Below the pieces are notes generated by a model. It was given only the letters and a program-made list of their open reading frames with translations. It made no database searches and had not been told where the DNA came from. Below are positions 26,095 to 34,336 of a stretch of 64,000 bases of DNA, piece after piece. How positions within the stretch are numbered: the stretch's first letter is position 1; each line of letters begins with the position of its first letter. This DNA is from Alteromonas sp. C1M14 (GTDB lineage Bacteria; Pseudomonadota; Gammaproteobacteria; Enterobacterales; Alteromonadaceae): NCBI RefSeq assembly GCF_018860965.1, contig NZ_JAHKQF010000008.1, forward strand, positions 124,001 through 188,000, read 5' to 3'. The position numbers and the translations under genes were made by a program.

Positions 26095-27825
26095 TTAGAG
26101 GGATTTATTTAAAAACCGGATGATATAGCGAAGACCTTCACCCGGTTCACTGTAGGCTTGAATACTACCGTTTAAAGCTTGGGTAACAAGGTTATACACA
26201 ATGTGGGTACCTAATCCGCTGCCACCGTGTTCGCGACTGGTGGTATAAAACGCGTCGAAAAGCTGGTTAAGGCCTTTTTTGTCCATGCCTTTTCCATCGT
26301 CACTATAATCGATAGTAACGTAATCATTTTCTTGGGTAACGACCAAACGAATATGGCCTTGTTCGCAATTATCAAATCCGTGGACCAAGGAATTAATGAT
26401 CATGTTGGTGATAATTTGCGCAATAACACCGGGTGCGCACAGTATTTCCAAATCGTTAGGACAGGTAATGGTCACTTGGTGCTGGGTTTTTTTAATGGTG
26501 GGTTGGAGTGACAGTAATATTTCATGTAGGTAGGTATTTAAATTAAAAAGACGTTCAGCCTCACTGGTTTGATCAACCGCAACCTGTTTAAAGCTGGCGA
26601 CTAATTCAGATGCCCGGTTTAAATTATTCATCAGTAATTCAGCGGTTTGACTCGCTTCTTCAATAAAGGCGGACATATTTTTACCGGATAAGGATTTGTC
26701 TTTATACGCGGCATTTAATTTGTTGATACGTTCTTGTAAATAACTGGCTGCGGTAACACTTACCCCAATGGGGGTATTCACATCATGGGCAATCCCCGCC
26801 ACTAAGCCCCCTAAGGACGCCATGCGTTCGGATTCCACTAACTGATCTTTGATAAGGTTCATCATGTCCATATGCTTGGCCAGCTCGCTATTGCGTTTAC
26901 GCAATTCATCTTCGATAAATTGACGGTTTTCGTTTTCCTGTCGAAGCTCTCGTTGGTTCGCAATTAACTCGTCTTTTTGCTGTTCTAGGTCAAGCATGAT
27001 TTGGGACAAGGAGGCGGTCTTCTTGGCCACTTCTTGTTCTAAGATGAGATTTTGGTCGTCTAATTTTTTGTTCGCGTGAGTCAGGGCGCTTTGAACCCCT
27101 TTTAATTTTGACTGGGAACTGATGAGATCATCGATGACCTGATTAAATGATTGTTGTAAAAGCCGAAGTTCATTGTCGTCATCGGTGGTCACTTTTACTT
27201 TGGATTCTTGAGGATGCTCAGGATCAAAGGATGTCATTTGGTCGGTAAGTTCAGAAAGGGGCTCGGACAACATCCGTTTAAAGGCGGTCATAAACAGAAA
27301 AACCAAAAAAGCAGTTTTGATAATGGCATTACCAATGAGGAAGAAAATACCCACTTCGATACGGCTTAATATAATGTCGAAGCTAGAATAGAGCGTTACG
27401 TCCCCAACGTAAGACTGGCGTCCGGAAAATTCAAAGACCAAAGGGAAGCTGTAACTAAAAATGCCGCCAGGGTGATCTTGTTTGATACCTGATTGAACCG
27501 GGGGGCCGGTTACTGGAATGGTTTGCCCGTCATCAGCGATAAGTTCGCCGTTTTCGTCTCTTACTTGCACGCCTTCCACAATGGGTAACTTTGTCAGGCC
27601 TTCAGCAATCACCCGCGCCTGCACTTTGTTCAGCTCCCAGTTGGCGCGAGTAAGGCTTTCTGCAAAGGTGTTTTTTAAGGTTTGTAATTCGCTTTCTATG
27701 TGATTTTTGGTACTGAGGTATTCAGTGAATATTTGACCGATGGTCACCAGCAATGTGAGGATGAAATAAACGGACAGCACACGCGTTAATAATTTACGTG
27801 ACAATCCTGTCTTCACCGTGGTCAT
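26095..27825 (-). CDS. Membrane sensor histidine kinase (orphan)
   Basis: The 576-aa protein has two transmembrane helices (about 13-33 and 157-181) around a 120-residue periplasmic sensor, a HAMP-like linker, a long coiled coil (about 225-335), a phosphoacceptor domain and an HATPase_c domain. The H-box is GLVAGIAHDVNTPIG with His347, of the class in which the usual Glu after His-Asp is Val-Asn. The G boxes are YSDDGKGMD and GGSGLGTHIVYNL. No response regulator is in its operon. It is divergent from phoB, sharing a 195-bp gap with a Pho-box-like site. The sensed signal and partner are unknown. Confidence 0.9.
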   Translation of the reverse strand: MTTVKTGLSRKLLTRVLSVYFILTLLVTIGQIFTEYLSTKNHIESELQTLKNTFAESLTRANWELNKVQARVIAEGLTKLPIVEGVQVRDENGELIADDGQTIPVTGPPVQSGIKQDHPGGIFSYSFPLVFEFSGRQSYVGDVTLYSSFDIILSRIEVGIFFLIGNAIIKTAFLVFLFMTAFKRMLSEPLSELTDQMTSFDPEHPQESKVKVTTDDDNELRLLQQSFNQVIDDLISSQSKLKGVQSALTHANKKLDDQNLILEQEVAKKTASLSQIMLDLEQQKDELIANQRELRQENENRQFIEDELRKRNSELAKHMDMMNLIKDQLVESERMASLGGLVAGIAHDVNTPIGVSVTAASYLQERINKLNAAYKDKSLSGKNMSAFIEEASQTAELLMNNLNRASELVASFKQVAVDQTSEAERLFNLNTYLHEILLSLQPTIKKTQHQVTITCPNDLEILCAPGVIAQIITNMIINSLVHGFDNCEQGHIRLVVTQENDYVTIDYSDDGKGMDKKGLNQLFDAFYTTSREHGGSGLGTHIVYNLVTQALNGSIQAYSEPGEGLRYIIRFLNKSL

Positions 27826-27954
27826 CCTGATGCATCCTCACCGTTAGGAAAATCTGTAAGCCACAGAATAGGCGTAAATTGCTGAATAAACAAGCTACTT
27901 CATTTAACATAAAGGAGATAAAATACCTTTTCCCTTGACACAAATTTGTAATCG

Positions 27955-27988
27955 TTTTAATAAAAGTGTCACAGACCCCATCAATAAT
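27955..27988 (+). promoter_or_regulatory. Pho-box-like site and -10 element upstream of phoB
   Basis: TTTTAAT-AAAA-GTGTCAC (27955-27972) has the 7-4-7 layout of a Pho box. Exactly 10 bp later comes AATAAT (27983-27988), a good -10; PhoB-dependent promoters use the box in place of -35 with this spacing. A second weaker pair (TTGACAC-AAAT-TTGTAAT, 27935-27952) precedes it. Autoregulation of phoB is the expected role. Confidence 0.65.
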
Positions 27989-28020
27989 AGCGGCGATTTG
28001 TCATGAGCAGGAAAAAAGTT

Positions 28021-28710
28021 ATGTCTCGATCAGTATTGATAGTGGAAGACGAAGCGCCAATTCGCGAAATGCTAAAATTCGTCCTGGAACAGTCTGGTTT
28101 TGATACCGTAGAGGCTGAAGATTACGATGTGGCCCAACAGAAAATTTGTGAACCTTACCCCGATCTGATTTTGCTAGATTGGATGCTGCCGGGCGGCTCG
28201 GGTGTGCAATTGGCAAAAAGCCTCAAACAGCACGAGTTTACTCGGGATATTCCGGTAATTATGCTTACTGCTCGGGGAGAAGAAGAAGATAAAATCCGAG
28301 GACTGGACGCGGGGGCTGACGACTATATTACTAAGCCGTTTTCTCCCAAAGAGCTCATTGCCAGAATTAAAGCCGTGATGCGCAGGGTAACCCCAACCTC
28401 AAGTGAAGAACCTATTGAATTTAATGGGTTAAAGCTAGAGCCTATTTCCCATCGGGTAATGGCCAACTCCGATCCTTTAGATATGGGGCCGACAGAATTT
28501 AAATTACTGCATTTTTTTATGACCCATCCAGAGCGGGTATATAGCCGAGAGTTATTGCTCGACAATGTATGGGGAACTAACGTCTATGTGGAAGATCGAA
28601 CGGTGGATGTGCACATTCGACGCTTACGCAAAGCGGTTTCTCTACACGGGCATGATGCAATGATCCAAACCGTACGTGGTGCAGGTTATCGGTTTTCTAC
28701 TAAAATGTAA
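28021..28710 (+). CDS. phoB: Phosphate regulon response regulator PhoB
   Basis: The 229-aa OmpR/PhoB-type regulator activates Pho genes when phosphorylated by PhoR. The receiver domain has the acidic pair at residues 9-10, phospho-acceptor Asp53 ([11 protein letters not shown]), Thr83 and Lys105 ([10 protein letters not shown]). The C-terminal winged helix includes [14 protein letters not shown] and VRGAGYRFS. The frame opens at 28003, but ATG 28021 gives exactly the E. coli length, aligns with its N-terminus ([14 protein letters not shown]), and has AGGA upstream. A Pho-box-like site precedes it. phoR and pstS follow. Confidence 0.97.
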   Translation: MSRSVLIVEDEAPIREMLKFVLEQSGFDTVEAEDYDVAQQKICEPYPDLILLDWMLPGGSGVQLAKSLKQHEFTRDIPVIMLTARGEEEDKIRGLDAGADDYITKPFSPKELIARIKAVMRRVTPTSSEEPIEFNGLKLEPISHRVMANSDPLDMGPTEFKLLHFFMTHPERVYSRELLLDNVWGTNVYVEDRTVDVHIRRLRKAVSLHGHDAMIQTVRGAGYRFSTKM

Positions 28711-28787
28711 TTGCTGGGCGCCGATTGCACCTAGGGCTCAGCATTGTCACAATAGCCGTTCATCCTCATTACAAGGCCGCTTACTGC

Positions 28788-30086
28788 ATGTATTACCCAT
28801 TTTCCTGGCTTAGAAGTGCAGTACGCTTAACCTCGTACCTGCTGATCTTCGCTTTAACAGGCTGGTATATGGATGACATGGTCCTAGCTGTGGCGGTAGG
28901 GGCGACCGGGTTACTGGCAATAAATTATTGGCAGCTTTTTAAGCTTAATCGGTGGCTATGGCATAGTAGAAAAATGTCGCCTCCCACCGTCACTGGCGTG
29001 TGGGAACACATTTATGAAGGTATTTATTATCTTCAACGTCGCAACCGTAACAAGCGAAAAGAGCTGGGGGCCTTAGTAAAACGTTTTCGGGAAGGTTCAG
29101 AAGCGCTGCCCGATGCCGCGGTGGTGGTGGACTCTAAAGCTTGTATTATCTGGTGTAATCGATTGGCGCGCTTAGAGCTTGGACTGAAATGGCCAAGTGA
29201 TGCTGGTCGTCGCCTAGATAATCTTATTCGTCACCCTGATTTTATCGCTTATTTTCATGAAAGTGACTTTAACCACCCCATTGAGGTGCCATCCCCCACA
29301 AATCCGAGCAAATCCTTCGAATACCGGGTAATGCCTTATGGCGAAGAGCATCTATTGGTGATTGCCCGGGATGTCACCCGTGTCTCCCAACTAGAAGAAA
29401 TGCGTAAAGATTTTGTGGCCAATGTATCCCATGAATTACGCACCCCCCTCACGGTGATTTCCGGTTATCTTGAAATATTACCTGACACCGAGCAAAACCC
29501 CATGGTCAATAAGGCTCTCGGGGAAATGAGCGCGCAAACTCAGCGAATGCAAAGCCTGATTGAAGATCTATTGGTGCTGTCTAGGATTGAAGCGAGCTCA
29601 GAAAGGATCTATGAAAATACGGTCAATATGCCGGTGATGTTACAACAGTTGGAAAAAGAAGCCGCTACATTAAATAAAGAAAAACAGCACCAAATTCATT
29701 TTCATGTGGATACCTCGTTAATTGTGTATGGCGTGGAAACCGAATTGCGCAGCGCCTGTTCCAACCTTGTTTTCAATGCCGTACATTACACCCCGAAAGG
29801 CGGTGAAATTCATGTTTACTGGCGACGTGAAGACGACGGCGCCAAATTTATCGTTGCCGATAACGGTGATGGGATTGAGCAAAACCATTTAGCACGGTTA
29901 ACCGAGCGTTTCTATCGAGTAGACAAAGCCCGTTCACGGAAAACTGGGGGGTCAGGCTTAGGCTTGTCCATTGTAAAACATGTGCTTAGCCATCATAATT
30001 CCCACCTAGAAATTGCCAGTGAAATGGGAAAGGGCACGACATTCTCGTTTCTTTTAGATGAAGAATTACTTGCGGAGACGCCATGA
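28788..30086 (+). CDS. phoR: Phosphate regulon sensor histidine kinase PhoR
   Basis: The 432-aa inner-membrane kinase phosphorylates PhoB at low phosphate. It has two helices near the N-terminus (about 12-27 and 30-46) with almost no periplasmic part, as in E. coli PhoR, then a PAS domain (about 100-195), HisKA with His215 (FVANVSHELRTPLTVISGYL) and HATPase_c ending in GGSGLGLSIVKHVLSHH. I choose ATG 28788 because it gives the usual length (E. coli 431); a TTG at 28725 would add 21 poorly matching residues. Its stop overlaps the pstS start as ATGA, so pstS is translationally coupled. Confidence 0.95.
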   Translation: MYYPFSWLRSAVRLTSYLLIFALTGWYMDDMVLAVAVGATGLLAINYWQLFKLNRWLWHSRKMSPPTVTGVWEHIYEGIYYLQRRNRNKRKELGALVKRFREGSEALPDAAVVVDSKACIIWCNRLARLELGLKWPSDAGRRLDNLIRHPDFIAYFHESDFNHPIEVPSPTNPSKSFEYRVMPYGEEHLLVIARDVTRVSQLEEMRKDFVANVSHELRTPLTVISGYLEILPDTEQNPMVNKALGEMSAQTQRMQSLIEDLLVLSRIEASSERIYENTVNMPVMLQQLEKEAATLNKEKQHQIHFHVDTSLIVYGVETELRSACSNLVFNAVHYTPKGGEIHVYWRREDDGAKFIVADNGDGIEQNHLARLTERFYRVDKARSRKTGGSGLGLSIVKHVLSHHNSHLEIASEMGKGTTFSFLLDEELLAETP

Positions 30087-31045
30087 CAGCCATGAACATG
30101 TGGCGTTTAATCCTAGTGTGCTGTTGCTGGTCATGGGGCGCCTTGGCTGAGACAACAGCCGTACCTGAGTATCAAAGGGTGCCTGGCGTGGCGGGTAAAA
30201 TCACCTCTGTAGGTTCAGATACTCTGGCCAATCTGATGGCGTTATGGTCTCAAGAATTTCAACATTTATATCCGCAAGTTAAGTTTCAGGTACAAGCATC
30301 CGGTTCATCCACTGCACCGCCAGCGCTAACCGAGGGGACCGCCACCATAGGTCCGATGAGCCGTGCAATGAAACCCAGTGAAGTACGAGACTTTGTAAGA
30401 GCCCATGGTTACCCACCGACAGTGCTAAAAGTGGCCATGGATGCCATCGCCATTTTTGTCGAGCGTCGCAATCCCATACAAGGGCTTACCACCACCCAGG
30501 TCGATGCCATTTTTTCTGCCACCCGATATTGCGGCGGCGCAACACCAATTACCCACTGGCAACAGCTGCAACGTGGGACCTATGATAAGTCCACGCCTAT
30601 CCGCCTTTTCGGCCGTAACTCGGTATCAGGTACCTACGGTATGTTTAAGTTGATGGCGTTGTGTAATGGCGATTTTCGCCCCACAGTGAATGAACAACCG
30701 GGCTCGGCGTCGGTTGTATTATCGGTGGCGACCAGTAACACCGGTATGGGGTACGCTGCCTATGGATATAAAACTGCCGGCGTGAAGGCCTTATCAATTG
30801 GCCGTAGTCGCCGCGCAATGATCCCGCTAACCAGTGAGACGGTGCGCAACGAAACCTACCCGTATACCCGTTTTCTATATTTGGTCGTGAATAAAAAACC
30901 CAATGAACCTTTGCCAACCTTAGAACGGGAGTTTTTGCGATATGTCTTGTCCCAACAAGGACAACAACAGGTCACCCGAGACGGCTATTTTCCCATACTT
31001 GAAGACGTGCTGCTGCGCCAGCGACGACTCCTTATCAACGACTAA
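30083..31045 (+). CDS. pstS: PstS-family phosphate ABC transporter substrate-binding protein
   Basis: The 320-aa periplasmic protein has a Sec signal peptide (residues 1-22, ending WGALA) and a PBP-like domain. GSDTLANLMALWSQEFQ, GSSTAPPALTEG and GRNSVSGTYGMFK are the loops that hydrogen-bond phosphate. It is of the family form found next to phoR in Vibrio and Shewanella, not the form next to pstCAB. No pstC, pstA, pstB or phoU is in the window, so the permease must lie elsewhere or the protein has another role, such as delivering phosphate to a general Pst system or sensing. It overlaps phoR by 4 bp and is followed by a weak hairpin. Confidence 0.92.
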   Translation: MTAMNMWRLILVCCCWSWGALAETTAVPEYQRVPGVAGKITSVGSDTLANLMALWSQEFQHLYPQVKFQVQASGSSTAPPALTEGTATIGPMSRAMKPSEVRDFVRAHGYPPTVLKVAMDAIAIFVERRNPIQGLTTTQVDAIFSATRYCGGATPITHWQQLQRGTYDKSTPIRLFGRNSVSGTYGMFKLMALCNGDFRPTVNEQPGSASVVLSVATSNTGMGYAAYGYKTAGVKALSIGRSRRAMIPLTSETVRNETYPYTRFLYLVVNKKPNEPLPTLEREFLRYVLSQQGQQQVTRDGYFPILEDVLLRQRRLLIND

Positions 31046-31064
31046 TTCCCTGCCTTGGGATTAG
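31042..31064 (+). terminator. Terminator-like hairpin after pstS
   Basis: CTAATTCCC and GGGATTAG pair with one bulge around TGCCTT, beginning in the pstS stop codon. The following CGATTTAAATATATATTT is A/T-rich but lacks a clean T run. Confidence 0.45.
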
Positions 31065-31067
31065 CGA

Positions 31068-31085
31068 TTTAAATATATATTTAAA
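31068..31085. repeat. Perfect 18-bp AT-only palindrome upstream of the DUF3450 operon
   Basis: TTTAAATATATATTTAAA reads the same on both strands. It lies 35 bp upstream of the first CTGTCAT heptamer of the Pho-type promoter. Confidence 0.8.
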
Positions 31086-31119
31086 AACACGCCTTTTTGT
31101 TATCTACCAGCAACTTTTT

Positions 31120-31176
31120 ATGACAGAAGAAATATGACAGCCATGTAATAAAACTGTCATGGAAACTTCCTATCCT
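31120..31176 (+). promoter_or_regulatory. Pho-box promoter of the DUF3450-ttpC-exbBD-tonB operon
   Basis: ATGTAAT-AAAA-CTGTCAT (31143-31160) is a clear Pho box with a perfect second heptamer. A -10-like TATCCT follows at 31171-31176, exactly 10 bp later. Two more exact CTGTCAT heptamers are on the opposite strand at 31120-31126 and 31134-31140. The phoB-phoR-pstS genes are immediately upstream. Confidence 0.75.
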
Positions 31177-31234
31177 ACCCGCAGAATTTTTAGTCGGTGT
31201 GTACCGATTTCTATTAACAGTAAGGTTTGAATGT

Positions 31235-31993
31235 ATGAAGCTTTTCAACTCGTTGCTGCTGGCGAGTGCCTTGTCGGCTACCTTTGCCATGGCACAAGAC
31301 GACAGCGTCTTGAACCCCGTTGTCGATGAAGCGGCTAAGATAAATGAAAGTGCCGCTAAGTCACAGGATAAAATCAACACTATCGCTGACCAAATCGATG
31401 ACAAACTTCAAGCGTTCAAAACGTTGAATAAGGAAATCGAAGGCTTAGAAGTCTACAACACCCAGCTGAGTAAACAGATTGCCAACCAAGAACAGGAAAT
31501 GGCCGATCTTAACGCCTCCATCGACGAAGTATCGGTGATTGAGCGTCAAATTACCCCATTAATGATTCGTATGATTGACGGACTCGAGCAGTTTATTGCC
31601 TTGGATGTTCCGTTTCTTGCCGAAGAGCGCGAAAACCGAATTGCCGATCTTAAAGCCATGATGGACAGAGCCGATGTCGCGCCGTCGGAAAAATTCCGTC
31701 GGGTCATGGAAGCCTATCAAGTTGAAATGGATTATGGCCGCACGTTAGAGGCTTACAGTGGTATTCATACCATTGACGGTTCTGAGCGCGATGTGGAATT
31801 TTTACGCTTGGGTCGCACAGCGTTAATTTATCAAACACGTGATGCAGGTAAACAAGGGGTATGGAATAAGCAAACCCGCCAATGGGAAGAGCTAGATAGC
31901 AGTTACCGTACGCAAATCACCAAGGGCTTGCGTATGGCGAAAAAGCAATTGGCTCCAGACTTACTCATGCTGCCAGTAGCAATCACGGATTAA
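31235..31993 (+). CDS. DUF3450 periplasmic coiled-coil protein of the TonB2-type cluster
   Basis: The 252-aa protein has a signal peptide (MKLFNSLLLASALSATFAMA, cut before QDD), a coiled coil (about residues 35-105) and a C-terminal conserved region (ERDVEFLRLGRTALIYQT; PDLLMLPVAI). DUF3450 proteins are encoded directly upstream of TtpC-type ExbB genes in Vibrio, Shewanella and Alteromonas. Their biochemical role is unknown; a periplasmic partner of the energy-transducing complex is likely. ATG 31235 is preceded by AAGG and yields the signal peptide; the frame opens 12 codons earlier. It is the first gene after a Pho-box promoter. Confidence 0.88.
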   Translation: MKLFNSLLLASALSATFAMAQDDSVLNPVVDEAAKINESAAKSQDKINTIADQIDDKLQAFKTLNKEIEGLEVYNTQLSKQIANQEQEMADLNASIDEVSVIERQITPLMIRMIDGLEQFIALDVPFLAEERENRIADLKAMMDRADVAPSEKFRRVMEAYQVEMDYGRTLEAYSGIHTIDGSERDVEFLRLGRTALIYQTRDAGKQGVWNKQTRQWEELDSSYRTQITKGLRMAKKQLAPDLLMLPVAITD

Positions 31994-32005
31994 GAGGTAA
32001 AGACC

Positions 32006-33370
32006 ATGTTTAAACAAATGAAATGGTTAGCAGTAGGTCTGACCGCTGCGACATTAAGCGTTAATGCAGTGGCACAAAATGATCGCGCGCTGGATCTGGA
32101 TGCCCTACTCAAGCAATTAGAAGAAGGTCAGTTCGCCCAATCTCAACAAAACAAGCAACGAGAGCAAGCGTTTGTCAGCCAACGGGCACAGCAAGATCAA
32201 ATTCTTGCCGATACCCGAGCTCAGCGAGATCAAAAACTGGCGACCTCCGAAGCGTTGGAAACCCAGTTTGAAGAAAACGAGTTTAAATTAGCGGATCTTA
32301 ACCAAGCCCTTGATGCCCGTTTAGGCTCATTAAAAGAATTGTTTGGTGTATTGCAGCAAGTTGCTGGCGACACCAAAAGTAAGTTCCAGAACTCTATGAT
32401 TTCTGCCCAAATTCCAGGCCGTTCAGACTTTCTTGATAATATGGCTCAAGAAATGGGAAAAAGCTCCAAGCTAGCCTCTATTGATGAAATCGAACGGGTG
32501 TGGTTTGAGATGCAACGTGAGATGACCGAATCGGGCAAAGTCACCAAATTTACTACCAACGTGGTAGAAGCCGGTGGTCAGAAGGTCAGTAAAGAAGTGG
32601 TACGAGTGGGCCCATTTGCCTTAGTGTCAGGTGGTAAATATCTCGACTATAACGGCATCACAGGTACGGTAGCAGAATTGATTCGCCAACCGGCCGACCG
32701 CTACGGTAGTTCTGCTGCTGATTTGCAAGCTTCTAACGGTGAGTTGGTGCAATTGGGTATCGACCCCACCGGTGGCTCTATCTTAGGTTTGCTGGTACAA
32801 GCCCCTGATTTACAAGAGCGTGTAGAACAAGGTGGTGTCGTAGGCTATATCATTTTAATTGTGGGCGCGTTTGGTTTACTGCTGGCGTTAGAGCGTTTGA
32901 TTACCCTTACCTTGGTACGAACCAAAGTAAACAAGCAGCTTAAAAGCAAATCCATTAACCCTAACAATCCATTAGGCCGCGTATTAAAAGTACGCGAGGA
33001 CTATCCTAACGCGGATGTAGAAGCATTGGAGTTGCACCTTACTGAAGCCATTTTAGGTGAAGTGCCTAAACTAGGCCGTAACCTCACCATTATAAAGATC
33101 ATTTCGGTGGTTGCGCCATTGATGGGGTTGTTAGGAACCGTGACCGGTATGATCAATACCTTCCAGGCCATTACTTTATTCGGAACCGGTGACCCTAAAC
33201 TGATGGCGGGTGGTATCTCTACTGCATTGGTTACCACGGTGCTAGGACTGGTGGTCGCTATTCCTATGACGTTGCTTTACGCCATGCTAAACACTCGCAG
33301 CAAAAACATTGTGTATATTCTGCAAGAACAAGCTTCTGGTGTAATCGCAGAGCGCGCAGAGCGGGGCTAA
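32006..33370 (+). CDS. ttpC: TtpC-like MotA/TolQ/ExbB proton channel protein with periplasmic extension
   Basis: The 454-aa protein fuses a long periplasmic N-terminal part to an ExbB/TolQ domain. Residues 1-23 are a signal peptide (ending NAVA), residues about 30-105 a glutamine-rich coiled coil, and three helices follow (about 275-295, 365-390, 405-430). The ExbB core motif is APLMGLLGTVTGMINTFQAI and GISTALVTTVLGLVVAIP. In Vibrio TtpC is an obligatory extra component of the TonB2 system. It differs from the normal ExbB encoded next, so the complex contains two ExbB-type subunits. The gene is 12 bp after DUF3450 and 3 bp before exbB. Confidence 0.92.
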   Translation: MFKQMKWLAVGLTAATLSVNAVAQNDRALDLDALLKQLEEGQFAQSQQNKQREQAFVSQRAQQDQILADTRAQRDQKLATSEALETQFEENEFKLADLNQALDARLGSLKELFGVLQQVAGDTKSKFQNSMISAQIPGRSDFLDNMAQEMGKSSKLASIDEIERVWFEMQREMTESGKVTKFTTNVVEAGGQKVSKEVVRVGPFALVSGGKYLDYNGITGTVAELIRQPADRYGSSAADLQASNGELVQLGIDPTGGSILGLLVQAPDLQERVEQGGVVGYIILIVGAFGLLLALERLITLTLVRTKVNKQLKSKSINPNNPLGRVLKVREDYPNADVEALELHLTEAILGEVPKLGRNLTIIKIISVVAPLMGLLGTVTGMINTFQAITLFGTGDPKLMAGGISTALVTTVLGLVVAIPMTLLYAMLNTRSKNIVYILQEQASGVIAERAERG

Positions 33371-33373
33371 GCC

Positions 33374-33901
33374 ATGATCGCATTTCTCGAAGCAATACGC
33401 GATTTTACAGAGACAGGTGGCCAGGTTCTCCTGGTCATCGGTCTGCTGATATTCACCATGTGGTTGTTGATCCTCGAGCGTGCGATGTACCTGATGATTT
33501 GGCACAAGAACTTTAAAAAGCAAGCGGTAGCAGACTGGAAAGCGCGACAAGATCGATCTTCCTGGTTAGCTGAGCAGATTCGTCAAAAGACCATCTCCCG
33601 TTTGTCCATTCAATTAACCGGCAGTATTCCTATTATTCAGTCGTTAGTGGCCCTTTGCCCGCTGCTAGGATTGCTCGGAACTGTCACCGGTATGATTGAA
33701 GTGTTCGATGTCATGGCCATTTCAGGCTCAGGTAACGCCCGTTCTATGGCCTCAGGGGTGTCGAAAGCGACCATCCCCACAATGGCCGGTATGGTGGGAG
33801 CCCTGTCAGGCGTATTTGCGTCTACCTGGTTAAACAGAAAAGCAAAAACTGAGCGCTCGCACCTTGAAGAAGCGCTAATTATTGACCGTAAAGCCGGGTA
33901 A
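33374..33901 (+). CDS. exbB: ExbB-type proton channel protein
   Basis: The 175-aa three-helix inner-membrane protein is the standard ExbB of the TonB2-type system. One helix is at residues 15-37 (LLVIGLLIFTMWLLILERAM), then CPLLGLLGTVTGMIEVFDVM and TIPTMAGMVGALSGVF form the pore helices. It pairs with ExbD to use the proton gradient and drive TonB. It starts 3 bp after ttpC and 24 bp before exbD. Confidence 0.94.
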   Translation: MIAFLEAIRDFTETGGQVLLVIGLLIFTMWLLILERAMYLMIWHKNFKKQAVADWKARQDRSSWLAEQIRQKTISRLSIQLTGSIPIIQSLVALCPLLGLLGTVTGMIEVFDVMAISGSGNARSMASGVSKATIPTMAGMVGALSGVFASTWLNRKAKTERSHLEEALIIDRKAG

Positions 33902-33925
33902 CGGCGCGAGTCTAAGGTAATCACT

Positions 33926-34333
33926 ATGAAGCAGCACTTTCAAAATCTGGTGGATGAAGAAGAAGCCACTATCGATATGACGCCCATGCTGGACGTTGTT
34001 TTTATCATGCTTATCTTCTTTATTGTAACGGCCTCTTTTGTTAAAGAAGCCGGGATAGATGTGAATCGACCAGAAGCCGCCACAGCGGTAAAACAAGACC
34101 GAGCGAATATTCTTATCGCTATCTCTGATACCGGTGAAATATGGATCAATAAGCGTCGGGTGGATGTGCGGGCTGTACAGGCGAACATCGAGCGTTTACA
34201 CGCAGAGAACCCTCAAGGCACCGTGGTGATCCAGGCCGACCAAAAATCCACCACAGATACGCTGATTAAAGTTATGGACGCCTCCCGCGCGGCAGGTGTT
34301 TACGAAGTTTCCATTGCTGCACAAGAGCCATAA
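33926..34333 (+). CDS. exbD: ExbD/TolR-type biopolymer transport protein
   Basis: The 135-aa protein has one N-terminal helix (about 21-40) in DMTPMLDVVFIMLIFFIV, where Asp23 is the proton-carrying residue equivalent to Asp25 of E. coli ExbD, and a periplasmic ExbD/TolR domain. GTVVIQADQKSTTDTLIKVM is the conserved C-terminal part. It starts 24 bp after exbB and 3 bp before tonB. Confidence 0.95.
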   Translation: MKQHFQNLVDEEEATIDMTPMLDVVFIMLIFFIVTASFVKEAGIDVNRPEAATAVKQDRANILIAISDTGEIWINKRRVDVRAVQANIERLHAENPQGTVVIQADQKSTTDTLIKVMDASRAAGVYEVSIAAQEP

Positions 34334-34336
34334 ACT

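Noticed and set aside
28725..28787. TTG start of phoR 21 codons upstream
   Set aside because: The extra residues do not resemble PhoR, and ATG 28788 gives the usual length.
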